Shown here piece by piece: positions 50,819-59,337 of a stretch of 64,000 bases of DNA. Source of the DNA: CAVQCX01 sp963711095 (GTDB lineage Bacteria; Pseudomonadota; Gammaproteobacteria; Chromatiales; Chromatiaceae). The DNA lies in NCBI GenBank assembly GCA_963711095.1, contig CAVQCX010000014.1, forward strand, positions 38,730 through 102,729, written 5' to 3'. The position numbers and the translations under genes are program-made. How positions within the stretch are numbered: position 1 is the stretch's first letter; each line of letters starts with the position of its first letter. The notes under the pieces were generated by a model. The model was not told the origin of the DNA and made no database searches. It was given only the letters and a program-made list of their open reading frames with translations.

Positions 50819-52321
50819 CTACCCGACAACCTTCTGTGATGCCGCCGCCCGCAACCGTCTGAGCAGCACCCGCCCGTCCAGCCACAGGACCAGCGCGACG
50901 AACACCGCCATGCACAAGGTGCCCGCCACCGGCGCATGCATGTCGGCTAGGCTGATCAGCTGCCGGTCCGCCCCGTAGAGCAGCAGCCCCAGCGCCACGT
51001 AGCCCAGCACCCGCTTGAGGTCGTAAGGCACCGGATAGTAGCGCCGCCCCAGGGCCCAGGACAGCAGCACCATGGTCGCGTAGCACACCAGCGTCGCCCA
51101 GGCCGCGCCCATGTAGCCGTATAGCGGCACCCACCAGAGCAGCAGGGCCACCGTCACCCCGGCCCCGCCCAGCGAGACCCCGGCCCCCATCAGGGTGCGG
51201 TCGGTAAGCTTGTACCAGATCGAGAGATTGACGTAGATCCCGAGCAGCAGGTTGGCCAGCAGCAGCACCGGCACGACGTCCAGTCCGACCCGGTAGGGCG
51301 CCCCGATGAAGTACTTGAACAGGTCGATGTAAAGGGTCACCCCGAGGAAGATCAGCACGCACAAGATCACGAACCAGTTGAGTACCCGGGCGTAGGTCTC
51401 CCGGGCGTCGGTTTGCCGGGCATAGGCGAAGAAAAAAGGCTCGCCGGCGTAGCGGAACGCCTGGATGAACAGCGACATCAGGATCGAGAGCTTGTAGCAG
51501 GCGCTGTAGATGCCCAGCTGCGCCATGTTGGTCGCCAGGTCGTAGGGCAGCAGATACTTGAGCGCAGCCCGGTCCAGCATCTCGTTGATGATGCCGGCGA
51601 AGCCGATGATCACCATGGGCAGTGAATAGCGGATCAGCCGGGCGAACAGCGCCCTGTCGAAGCCGTCCAGCACCCCGCGCAGCTGAGGTGCGAGCAGCAC
51701 CAGCTTGACCGCGCTGCCGGCGAGATTGGCGAGAAAGATGTAGCCGACGCCCAGCGCCGGATGCCAAAGTGCGCCCAGCGCCGAATCCGGGTCGGTCTCG
51801 AAGGCCCGCCTACAGAGCACGATGAAGAACAGGTTGAGTCCGATGTTGACCCCGATCTCCACGACCTTGATGCCCGCGAAGCGCGCCGCCCGTTGCTCGG
51901 CGCGCAGCCGCGCGAAGGCCACCGCGCCCACCGAGTCCATGGCCAGGATGCCGGCGATCCACCAGATGTATTCCGGGTGGGCGCCGTGCCGGAGCAGGTC
52001 GGCGACGGGCTGTCGCAGCAGCAGAGCCGCGACGAAAAAGGCCCCGTTGGTCAGGGTCACGAAACGCAGGGCGGTGGCGTAGACCTGCTCGGGTGAGGCC
52101 CCGTTGCCGTCGCGGAAACGGAAGTAGCCGGTCTCCAGGCCGAACACCAGCAGCACCGCCAGGAAGCCCATGTAGGCATAGAATTCCGAGACCACGCCGT
52201 ATTCCGCCGGCGCGAAGGTGTAGGTGAACAGCGGTACCAGCAGATAGTTGAGGAAGCGTCCGACGACGCTGCTCACACCGTAGACGGCGGTCTGGGAGGC
52301 GAGGCGCTTGAGGGGGCTCAA
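50819..52321 (-). CDS. Polysaccharide flippase (Wzx-like, MOP superfamily)
   Basis: 500 residues from TTG 52321 with about twelve to fourteen membrane helices. The start region SPLKRLASQTAVYGVSSVVG and GRFLNYLLVPLFTYTFAPAEYG is typical of polysaccharide biosynthesis exporters that flip undecaprenyl-linked sugars across the inner membrane. Later segments (MSLFIQAFRYAGEPFFFAYA, WYKLTDRTLMGAGVSLGGAG) agree. No ATG is available at the family start; a TTG 25 codons further up (52396) is an alternative. No glycosyltransferase genes flank it, so its sugar is unknown. Confidence 0.88.
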   Translation of the reverse strand: MSPLKRLASQTAVYGVSSVVGRFLNYLLVPLFTYTFAPAEYGVVSEFYAYMGFLAVLLVFGLETGYFRFRDGNGASPEQVYATALRFVTLTNGAFFVAALLLRQPVADLLRHGAHPEYIWWIAGILAMDSVGAVAFARLRAEQRAARFAGIKVVEIGVNIGLNLFFIVLCRRAFETDPDSALGALWHPALGVGYIFLANLAGSAVKLVLLAPQLRGVLDGFDRALFARLIRYSLPMVIIGFAGIINEMLDRAALKYLLPYDLATNMAQLGIYSACYKLSILMSLFIQAFRYAGEPFFFAYARQTDARETYARVLNWFVILCVLIFLGVTLYIDLFKYFIGAPYRVGLDVVPVLLLANLLLGIYVNLSIWYKLTDRTLMGAGVSLGGAGVTVALLLWWVPLYGYMGAAWATLVCYATMVLLSWALGRRYYPVPYDLKRVLGYVALGLLLYGADRQLISLADMHAPVAGTLCMAVFVALVLWLDGRVLLRRLRAAASQKVVG

Positions 52322-52571
52322 CGCGGTTCCGGCGGCTCTTGCAAAGTGACTGTCTATTGTGCCCCAGGTGGGGAGCGAACGGCGCAAGCCGGACAAGGCT
52401 CATACCGCACCCGATCCTACGCTGAGCCCCTGGCAGGCGTGTCGGTGGCGTTGACCTGGGCCAGTCCCGTCCCCTGCGCAACCTCCTCGCCGGTTCCCGG
52501 TCAAACCCTGGTACGCACGAACGGCGGCGCCGACTCCGGCCGGCCCCTCGCCCCGCGAGACAAGGACAACC

Positions 52572-53795
52572 ATGACGGATTACGGCCCCTGCGTTCTTGC
52601 GGTCAACTGCGGCAGCTCCTCGGTCAAGTACAAGCTGCTGCGGACCGACGGATTCGGTGTGGTGGCCCGCGGCCTTCTGGAGCGATTGGGCGAGCCCGAG
52701 AGCACCTTGTCCCATTTCTGGCGCGGGCCGGACGGGCGGATGAGCCATCTCGAGGACCGGGCATCCCTTCCCGACCACCGGGCTGGCGTCGAGCGGGTGT
52801 TTCAGTCTCTTGCCGAGAGCGTCTTGCTCGAATGGCCCAACGCCCTGGCCTGCGTGGGCCACCGGGTGGTGCACGGTGGCGAGGAGTTTCGGGCGGCAAC
52901 CCTGATCGACACCGAAGTGCTGAACCGGATCCGCGCGCTGACGCCCCTGGCGCCGCTGCACAATCCGGCCAACCTGCACGGCATAGAGGCGGCGCTGGAG
53001 CGGGCGCCGGGCGTGCCGCAGGTGGCGGTGTTCGACACCGCCTTCCACCAGGAGATGCCCGCCCGCGCCTATCGCTACGCCTTGCCACGTCGGCTCTACG
53101 AAGACCACGGGGTGCGCCGTTACGGTTTCCACGGCATCTCTTACCAATACGTCTCCCGGGAGGCGGCACGCGCACTGGGCAGACCGCTGGCGGACCTCAA
53201 GCTCATCGTGCTGCACCTCGGGCACGGCGCAAGCGCTGCAGCGATCGACGGCGGCGTGAGCGTCGACACCTCCATGGGACTCACGCCCTTGGAAGGCCTG
53301 GTGATGGGCAAGCGCAGTGGCGATATCGACCCCGCCATCCCCTTTCATCTGCACCGCACGCTCGGCATGGGTTGGGACGACGTCGAAGACATGCTGCTGC
53401 ACGGCAGCGGGCTCGAGGGCCTGTGCGGGGCTGACGACATGCGCGAGGTCCGGCGCCTCGCCACGGCGAACGACCCGAATGCGCGGCTCGCGCTCGAGAT
53501 CTTCGCCTATCGAATCCGTAAGTACGTTGGCGCTTACTTCGCCGTGCTGGGAGGACTCGACGCCCTGGTCTTTACCGGCGGTATCGGGGAGCACGACACA
53601 CGGATGCGCGCCAGTGTCTGCGCAGGATTGGAGGGGCTTGGCATAGTCCTGGACCCCGAGAGGAACCAGGCCGTGACTCGGGACCCGGCGGCCATCCAGA
53701 GAGCAGGTGGGCCGGTCAGCGTGCTGGTCGTCCCCACCGACGAGGAGCAGGAGATCGCCCGCCAGGCGCTGCAGTGCCTGAATGGCGGGCCCTGA
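52572..53795 (+). CDS. ackA: Acetate kinase
   Basis: 407 residues. AckA makes acetyl phosphate from acetate and ATP or the reverse. Signatures are VLAVNCGSSSVKYKLL, GHRVVHGGEEF, ALTPLAPLHNPANLHG, FDTAFHQEMP, YGFHGISYQYVS and HLGHGASAAAIDGG with SMGLTPLEGLVMGKRSGD. The end carries VFTGGIGEHD. No phosphate acetyltransferase gene lies next to it. The sequence downstream runs straight into the REP arrays. Confidence 0.96.
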   Translation: MTDYGPCVLAVNCGSSSVKYKLLRTDGFGVVARGLLERLGEPESTLSHFWRGPDGRMSHLEDRASLPDHRAGVERVFQSLAESVLLEWPNALACVGHRVVHGGEEFRAATLIDTEVLNRIRALTPLAPLHNPANLHGIEAALERAPGVPQVAVFDTAFHQEMPARAYRYALPRRLYEDHGVRRYGFHGISYQYVSREAARALGRPLADLKLIVLHLGHGASAAAIDGGVSVDTSMGLTPLEGLVMGKRSGDIDPAIPFHLHRTLGMGWDDVEDMLLHGSGLEGLCGADDMREVRRLATANDPNARLALEIFAYRIRKYVGAYFAVLGGLDALVFTGGIGEHDTRMRASVCAGLEGLGIVLDPERNQAVTRDPAAIQRAGGPVSVLVVPTDEEQEIARQALQCLNGGP

Positions 53796-53828
53796 CGGTC
53801 GTCCGTCCTGCCGGGCTGCCGCCGCGCC

Positions 53829-54415
53829 CGAGCCGAGGCGTTCGCGGGCAGGCGCCCGCTCCTACACCAACCGCGGCCGTGCACGTAGGAGCGACCGCCC
53901 GGTCGCGAACCGCCACCCCCGAGCCGAGGCGTTCGCGGGCAGGCGCCCGCTCCTACGCCAACCGCGGCCTTGCGGGTAGGAGCGACCGCCCGGTCGCGAA
54001 CCGCCACCCCCGAGCCGAGGCGTTCGCGGGCAGGCGCCCGCTCCTACACCAACCGCGGCCGTGCACGTAGGAGCGACCGCCCGGTCGCGAACCGCCACCC
54101 CCGAGCCGAGGCGTTCGCGGGCAGGCGCCCGCTCCTACGCCAACCGCGGCCGTGCACGTAGGAGCGACCGCCCGGTCGCGAACCGCCACCCCCGAGCCGA
54201 GGCGTTCGCGGGCAGGCGCCCGCTCCTACGCCAACCGCGGCCTTGCGGGTAGGAGCGACCGCCCGGTCGCGAACCGCCACCCCCGAGCCGAGGCGTTCGC
54301 GGGCAGGCGCCCGCTCCTACGCCAACCGCGGCCTTGCGGGTAGGAGCGACCGCCCGGTCGCGAACCACGCCACCCCCGAGCCGAGGCGTTCGCGGGCCGG
54401 CGCCCGCTCCTACGG
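53829..54415. repeat. REP array, left side: seven copies of a 91-bp unit
   Basis: Units begin at about 53841, 53932, 54023, 54114, 54205, 54296 and 54389; the period is exactly 91 bases except the last (93). Each unit has two REP hairpins facing each other: GCGGGC/GCCCGC with CTCCTAC, and GTAGGAGCGACCG/CGGTCGC, each with the GTAG tetranucleotide typical of REPs. The linker ends in CCAACCGCGGCC. This is a BIME-like head-to-head pair repeated in tandem, ending at the stop codon of the transposase gene. Confidence 0.92.
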
Positions 54416-54886
54416 AACATCGGCGTCGCCGGGCATCCAAATGGCATCCCAATGTGGATAGTCACCAACTCGCGCAACCAGGCCGGCGCGAACCGGATTG
54501 GCCACCACATAACGGGCCATGACGCGCAGATCTTCGTCTTCTCTCACGCCATGGTCGTGAAAGCCCGCTTGCCAAACGGTACCCACTTGCCCGCAATGCT
54601 GGTTCACGGCCCGGGCGCTGTAGCTCTTGAACCGCCGCATCACCGATGCCAGGGAGCCCTCGCGGAGTTGGAACAACCAATGGGCGTGATCCGGCATCAC
54701 GACGTAGGCCAGGGTTGCCAGCTCGCCCTGGCGATCGTGGTAATGCATGGCGCGGACCACAAGGCGCGCCAAAATTAGGTTACCAAAGAGGGGGCGGCGA
54801 CCGTGGGTGACGGTGGTCACCAGATAGGGGTGCCCGGAAAGCGAGCGCCGGCCGACGCGGAGATTACGCGCGTGTGCGGAATGCAT
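54410..54886 (-). CDS. REP-associated tyrosine transposase (RAYT)
   Basis: 158 residues, Y1-transposase/IS200-like family (TnpA-REP). The HuH motif is VMPDHAHWLFQL and the candidate catalytic Tyr is in MARYVVANPVRAGLV. The N-terminus SGHPYLVTTVTHGRRPLF is typical. Such proteins recognise REP hairpins with a GTAG end and cut single-stranded DNA. The gene lies between two REP arrays; the TAG stop codon is part of the first GTAGGAGC of the left array. AAGGA seven bases before ATG 54886 decides the start. Confidence 0.92.
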   Translation of the reverse strand: MHSAHARNLRVGRRSLSGHPYLVTTVTHGRRPLFGNLILARLVVRAMHYHDRQGELATLAYVVMPDHAHWLFQLREGSLASVMRRFKSYSARAVNQHCGQVGTVWQAGFHDHGVREDEDLRVMARYVVANPVRAGLVARVGDYPHWDAIWMPGDADVP

Positions 54887-54942
54887 CAGTCCGTCCTTGG
54901 TTTCTATCACGAATCTTCGGTGATGATAGCCTGCGATAGGCC

Positions 54943-55555
54943 CATTCGCGGGCAGGCGCCCGCTCCTACGTCAACCTTGGCGTTCCGTGTAGGAGCGACC
55001 GCCCGGTCGCGAAAGGCCGCCCCGAGCCGAGGCGTTCGCGGGCAGGCGCCCGCTCCTACGGGAACCTTGACGTTGCGGGTAGGAGCGACCGCCTGGTCGC
55101 GAAAGGCCGGGGTTCGGGCAAGATCATCGCGGGCAGGCGCCCGCTCCTACGGGAACCTTGGCCTTGCGGGTGGGGGCGACCGCCCGGTCGCGAAAGGCCG
55201 CCCCGAGCCGAGGCGTTCGCGGGCAGGCGCCCGCTCCTACGGGAACCTTGACGTTGCGGGTAGGAGCGACCGCCTGGTCGCGAAAGGCCGGGGTTCGGCA
55301 AGATCATCGCGGGCAGGCGCCCGCTCCTACGGGAACCTTGGCCTTGCGGGTGGGGGCGACCGCCCGGTCGCGAAAGGCCGCCCCGAGCCGAGGCGTTCGC
55401 GGGCAGGCGCCCGCTCCTACGGGAACCTTGACGTTGCGGGTAGGAGCGACCGCCTGGTCGCGAAAGGCCGGGGTTCGGGCAGGAGCCTCGCGGGCAGGCG
55501 CCCGCTCCTACGGGAATCTTGGCGTTGCGGGTAGGAGCGACCGCCCGGTCGCGAA
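54943..55555. repeat. REP array, right side: seven pairs in an alternating dimer pattern
   Basis: Seven REP pairs with the same hairpins as the left array but a different linker (GGAACCTTGACGTTGCGGG). Two kinds of unit alternate: one preceded by CCCCGAGCCGAGGCGTTCGCGGG-like sequence, the other by GGTTCGG(G)CAAGATCATCGCGGG-like sequence. This gives a ~180-bp higher-order repeat (starts near 55035, 55216, 55396). Several second-half hairpins carry CCTGG in place of CCCGG. Confidence 0.9.
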
Positions 55556-55584
55556 CAACCAGCAAGCACGATGCGGTTTGTTCG

Positions 55585-55776
55585 TCACCGCGTCTTCGGG
55601 TCAGCCGGGGTGTTCTTGTCCCGCCGCGGGCAGAGCATGCAGGCAAGTGACTGGCCGCGGTGCTCGATGGCGCCGCCGCAGGAGCCGCGCAGGCAGCGGC
55701 CGGAAAGCAGCAGGCCGGCGGCGAGGCCCAGGATGGCGAGGGCGAAAATCAGAAAGGTCAGGAGGAGAGTGGCCAT
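55585..55776 (-). CDS. nqrM: Nqr maturation protein NqrM
   Basis: 63 residues. One membrane helix (MATLLLTFLIFALAILGLAA) is followed by the conserved Cys pattern LRGSCGGAIEHRGQSLAC then MLC, the DUF539/NqrM signature. NqrM is needed to insert the iron centre between NqrD and NqrE. It follows nqrF after 8 bases. The C-terminus is a short basic tail; a third CxxC-type Cys usual in the family is replaced by Pro. Confidence 0.92.
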   Translation of the reverse strand: MATLLLTFLIFALAILGLAAGLLLSGRCLRGSCGGAIEHRGQSLACMLCPRRDKNTPADPKTR

Positions 55777-55784
55777 GGGCGGGC

Positions 55785-57032
55785 TCAGCGGGACGAGAGG
55801 CTTTCCTCGCCGGCGAAGTTGTCGTAGAAGATGGTCTCCTTGTCGACCCCGAGGTCCCAGAGCAGCTTGAGCACGCCCAGGGACAGGGCCCGCGGACCGC
55901 ACAGGTAGTACTCGCAGTCCTCGGGTGCCGGGTGGTCCTTGAGGTAGCAGTCCCAGATGAAGTTGTGGATGTAGCCGACATAGCCGGTCCACTGGTCCTC
56001 CGGCTCGGGCTTGGACAGGCAGAGATGCCAGGAGAAGTTCTCGTGCCGGCGGGCCAGCCCCTCGAATTCCTCACGCCACAGGGCGTCGCGCAGGCTGTGG
56101 GCGCGGTACCAGTAGGAGACCTTGCGCTGGGTGTGACGGCGCAGGAATTCGTCCAGGACGATCGAGCGCAGCGGCGCCATGCCGGCGCCCCCGCCGATGA
56201 ACAGCATCTCCGCATCGGTGTCGGTCGCGATGAAGTCTCCGTAGGGCCCGGACATGGGGATCTCGTCGCCCGGCTTGAGGTTGAACAGCCAGGACGACAT
56301 CAGGCCCGGCGGCGTGCCCTCGGCGGTGCCGTAGGGCGGCGGGCAGACCTTTATGGCGAACTTGAGCACGCCGGTCTCCAGCGGGTGGCTGGCCATGGAG
56401 TAGGCGCGCTCGACGGGATGATCACAGGCGGAGCTGAAGCGCCAGAGCCCGTCGCGGTCCCAGCTCTTGCGAAACTGCGGTGCGATGTCAAAATCCTTGT
56501 AGTGCAGCGAGTAGGGCGGGGAGGTGAACTGCACGTACTGGCCGGCCTTGAACGGTACCTGCATGTTGGGGGGCAGCTCGACGACCAGCTCCTTGATGAA
56601 ATCGGCCACGCTCTCGTTGTAGAGCACCTTGCCGGTCCAGCGCCGGATGTCGAAGGCCTCGCCGGCCACTTGCACCTTGAGGTCGCCCTTGACCTTGACC
56701 TGGCAGGCCAGGCGCGAGCCCCGAAGCAGCTCGCCGCGGGTGAAGAAGCCGCGCTCGGTGGGCAGCGCCTCGCCGGCGCCCTCCACCTGGACCTTGCACA
56801 GGCCGCAGGTGCCCTTGCCGCCGCAGGCCGAGGGGATCAGCACCTGCTTGGCGGCCAGCGCCGTGAGCAGGGTCTGGCCGGCCGCCACGGTCAGGGCCTT
56901 GCCCGGCTCGTCGTTGATCAGCAGCAGCACGTCGCCGGCCGGCACCAGCTGCCGCCGGGCCCACAACAGCAGGCCGACCAGGGCCACCATGACACTGGTG
57001 AAGACTCCGACGCCCAATACGATGAGTTGCAT
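55785..57032 (-). CDS. nqrF: Na+-translocating NADH:quinone reductase subunit F
   Basis: 415 residues. NqrF is the NADH entry point. It has one N-terminal helix, a [2Fe-2S] ferredoxin domain (IPSACGGKGTCGLCKVQV with a later Cys in GSRLACQVKVKG), then an FAD domain (RAYSMASHPLE) and an NADH domain (FIGGGAGMAPLRSIVLDEF). The C-terminus YYLCGPRALSLGVLKLLWDLG is typical. A 261-base gap separates it from nqrE, whereas nqrA to nqrE are tightly linked. Confidence 0.96.
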   Translation of the reverse strand: MQLIVLGVGVFTSVMVALVGLLLWARRQLVPAGDVLLLINDEPGKALTVAAGQTLLTALAAKQVLIPSACGGKGTCGLCKVQVEGAGEALPTERGFFTRGELLRGSRLACQVKVKGDLKVQVAGEAFDIRRWTGKVLYNESVADFIKELVVELPPNMQVPFKAGQYVQFTSPPYSLHYKDFDIAPQFRKSWDRDGLWRFSSACDHPVERAYSMASHPLETGVLKFAIKVCPPPYGTAEGTPPGLMSSWLFNLKPGDEIPMSGPYGDFIATDTDAEMLFIGGGAGMAPLRSIVLDEFLRRHTQRKVSYWYRAHSLRDALWREEFEGLARRHENFSWHLCLSKPEPEDQWTGYVGYIHNFIWDCYLKDHPAPEDCEYYLCGPRALSLGVLKLLWDLGVDKETIFYDNFAGEESLSSR

Positions 57033-57293
57033 GGTTAGCCCACATCCCTTACCGGGGATCGCGCCTCCGGCGAAGGCCCGGTGCGTTTCGGCGCCGGGCT
57101 GCAGCGAAAGTTGCGGCCGTAGCTACAACCTGCGGGAAGACCAAGCCAGGGCGTGCAGGGACCCGCCCGAGGCGTGATAGGCAGGCGACGTGTGCCACGC
57201 CGTTTCTCGGTACAGCCGATGAATCAACCATTCGTCTCTGTCTTCAACAAGACCTATAACAAAGCCGCCTGCAGACCTGGTGAGCGATGCGGG

Positions 57294-57911
57294 CTACAGC
57301 TGAATGCCGGAAAACATCATGAACCCGATCGACATCAGGCCCACGGTGATGAAGGTGATGCCCAGGCCGCGCAGGGCGAGCGGCGGATTGCTGTAGCTCA
57401 TACGCTCGCGGATGGCGGCCAAGGCGACGATGGCGAGCAGGAATCCGAAGCCCGTGCCGAATCCGAATACGACGCTCTCGGCAAAATCATAGTTGCGCTC
57501 GGCCATGAACAGCGAGCCGCCCAGGATCGCGCAGTTCACGGCGATCAGCGGCAGGAACACGCCGAGGGAGATATACAGCGCCGGGAAATAGCGATCCAGT
57601 GCCATCTCCACGATCTGCACCGTCGCAGCGATGGTGCTGATGAACACGATGAAGGTCAGAAAGGTCAGGTCGACGTCGGCAAAGCTCGGGCTCAGCCAAG
57701 CCAGCGCCCCCTTCGCGAGCAGATGATCGAGCAGCAGGTTGTTCAGGGGCAAGGTCAGGGTTTGGACGAACACCACGGCGATGCCCAGCCCCAGCGCGGT
57801 GTCCACCTTGCGCGAGACCGCCAGGAACGAGCACATGCCGAGGAAGAAGGCCAGCGCGACGTTCTCGATGAAGATCGATTTCACCAGCAGATTGAGGTAA
57901 TGCTCCATCAC
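57294..57911 (-). CDS. nqrE: Na+-translocating NADH:quinone reductase subunit E
   Basis: 205 residues, membrane protein homologous to RnfA. The Cys-bearing helices are FLGMCSFLAVSRKVD and LIAVNCAILGGSLF, which bind the intramembrane iron centre shared with NqrD. ATG 57911 overlaps the nqrD stop by four bases. Confidence 0.96.
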   Translation of the reverse strand: MMEHYLNLLVKSIFIENVALAFFLGMCSFLAVSRKVDTALGLGIAVVFVQTLTLPLNNLLLDHLLAKGALAWLSPSFADVDLTFLTFIVFISTIAATVQIVEMALDRYFPALYISLGVFLPLIAVNCAILGGSLFMAERNYDFAESVVFGFGTGFGFLLAIVALAAIRERMSYSNPPLALRGLGITFITVGLMSIGFMMFSGIQL

Positions 57912-58540
57912 TGCTTCTCCTGCTGCTCGGGCTTCCAGGTGCGCAGCACCCAGATCATCACGCCGATGATGAAGAACGCCGCCGGCGCCAGCAGGAACAT
58001 GCTGTTGGGCTCGTACCAGCCCCCATCCTGGATCGACGGGAAGACCGTGTAGCCCATCACCCGGCCGCTGCCGGCCAGCTCGCGGATCAGGCCGACCAGC
58101 AGCAGGACACAGCTGTAGCCCAGGCCGTTGCCGATGCCGTCGAGCAGGCTGATCCAGGGCGGATTCTGCATCGCGAAGCCCTCGGTACGCCCGAGCACGA
58201 TGCAGTTGGTGATGATCAGGCCGACGAACACCGATAGCTCCAGGCTGATCTCGTACAGATAGGCCTTGAGCACCTGGTCGACCACGATGACCAGGGCCGA
58301 GATCACCGCTAGCTGCACGATGATGCGCACGCTGGAGGGCGTGTATTTGCGCAGCAGGCTGACGAAGAACGAGGACAGGCCCGCCACCGCGGTGAGGCTG
58401 ATGCTCATCACCAGTGCCTTGTCCATCCTGGTGGTCACGGCGAGCGCGGAGCAGATGCCCAGCATCTGCAGCGCGATCGGGTTGTTGTTGAACACCGGAT
58501 CGGTCAGGGTCCTGCGCTGGTGCTCGGCGGTCTCGAACAT
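57908..58540 (-). CDS. nqrD: Na+-translocating NADH:quinone reductase subunit D
   Basis: 210 residues, membrane protein homologous to RnfE. Cys helices are LQMLGICSALAVTTRMD and LIITNCIVLGRTEGF. The first Met (MFETAEHQRRTLTDPVFNNNP) gives the family N-terminus. It begins two bases after nqrC ends. Confidence 0.96.
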   Translation of the reverse strand: MFETAEHQRRTLTDPVFNNNPIALQMLGICSALAVTTRMDKALVMSISLTAVAGLSSFFVSLLRKYTPSSVRIIVQLAVISALVIVVDQVLKAYLYEISLELSVFVGLIITNCIVLGRTEGFAMQNPPWISLLDGIGNGLGYSCVLLLVGLIRELAGSGRVMGYTVFPSIQDGGWYEPNSMFLLAPAAFFIIGVMIWVLRTWKPEQQEKQ

Positions 58541-58542
58541 GC

Positions 58543-59331
58543 TCAGGGGCCTCCTCGTTGACGCAGCCGGGCCAGGAAGGGTCCGAATCCCTGCTCGCCC
58601 AGCCAGAAGTGCAGCAGGTGGTTGACGCCGTTGCTGGTCATGGTGGCCCCGGACAGAGCGTCCACCCGGTAGGGGTCGTCCGCGGCGGGGCCCACCTGCC
58701 CCTTGACGACCTCGATGCGCGGCGCTCCGCTCTCGTCATAGGCCTTGCGCCCCGGCCAGAGCGCCCGCCAGCGCGGGCTGTTGACCTCGCCGCCGAGGCC
58801 AGGCGTCTCGCGGTTCTCGTAGAAGGCGATCCCGTGGATGGTGGTCAGGTCCTTCTCCAGGGCGAGGAATCCGTAGAGGGTCCCGTACAGGCCCAGCCCC
58901 TCGATGGGGATCACGATGTCCGTGTACCGGCCGCCGTCCTTGACCAGATAGACCTTGGCGATAGCGGGGATGCGGCGCACCCGAGCGGGGTTCGGCGGCG
59001 CCGGCCGGCTCTGCTCTTCGTCGCCCCGGGCCAGGCGCTGATCGTAGCGAAGCGCATCCCCGTCGCTCAGGTAATCGCCGGTCTTCAGATCGACCAGGCG
59101 GGGCTCGACGTGCTCGCCGAAGACCCGAAGCGCTTCGTCCTTGGACAGTCGCTGACCGGGCTCTACCAGACCGCTGGCCTGCAGCACGCTCTTGCGCAGA
59201 TACAGGAGCTTGTTGATCTCCTGGCGATCCTTGAGCAGCACGTTGGAGCCGGCCACCAGCAGCGAGCACACCAGGCACACCAGGCTGGTGAAGATCAGCG
59301 TATAGACCGGCGAGTCGATGCGGATCTGCAT
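58543..59331 (-). CDS. nqrC: Na+-translocating NADH:quinone reductase subunit C
   Basis: 262 residues. One N-terminal helix (YTLIFTSLVCLVCSLLVAG) and a periplasmic domain with covalent FMN at VDALSGATMTSNGVNHLL. Other family segments are IEGLGLYGTLYGFLALEKD and FYENRETPGLGGEVNSP. FMN attachment requires ApbE, whose gene is not in this window. Confidence 0.96.
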   Translation of the reverse strand: MQIRIDSPVYTLIFTSLVCLVCSLLVAGSNVLLKDRQEINKLLYLRKSVLQASGLVEPGQRLSKDEALRVFGEHVEPRLVDLKTGDYLSDGDALRYDQRLARGDEEQSRPAPPNPARVRRIPAIAKVYLVKDGGRYTDIVIPIEGLGLYGTLYGFLALEKDLTTIHGIAFYENRETPGLGGEVNSPRWRALWPGRKAYDESGAPRIEVVKGQVGPAADDPYRVDALSGATMTSNGVNHLLHFWLGEQGFGPFLARLRQRGGP

Positions 59332-59337
59332 CGCTGG

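Noticed and set aside
49601..50862. Short open frames reading SYCGKADIGRISRSISSN in the palindromic elements
   Set aside because: They arise from the repeated element itself, begin outside it and have no ribosome site.
53862..54343. Several 60-80-residue open frames in both directions with near-identical sequences
   Set aside because: They are translations of the REP repeats, not genes.
53829..55555. Possible CRISPR arrays
   Set aside because: Units are 91 bases with two inverted hairpins each, there are no unique spacers, and a RAYT gene explains them as REP arrays.
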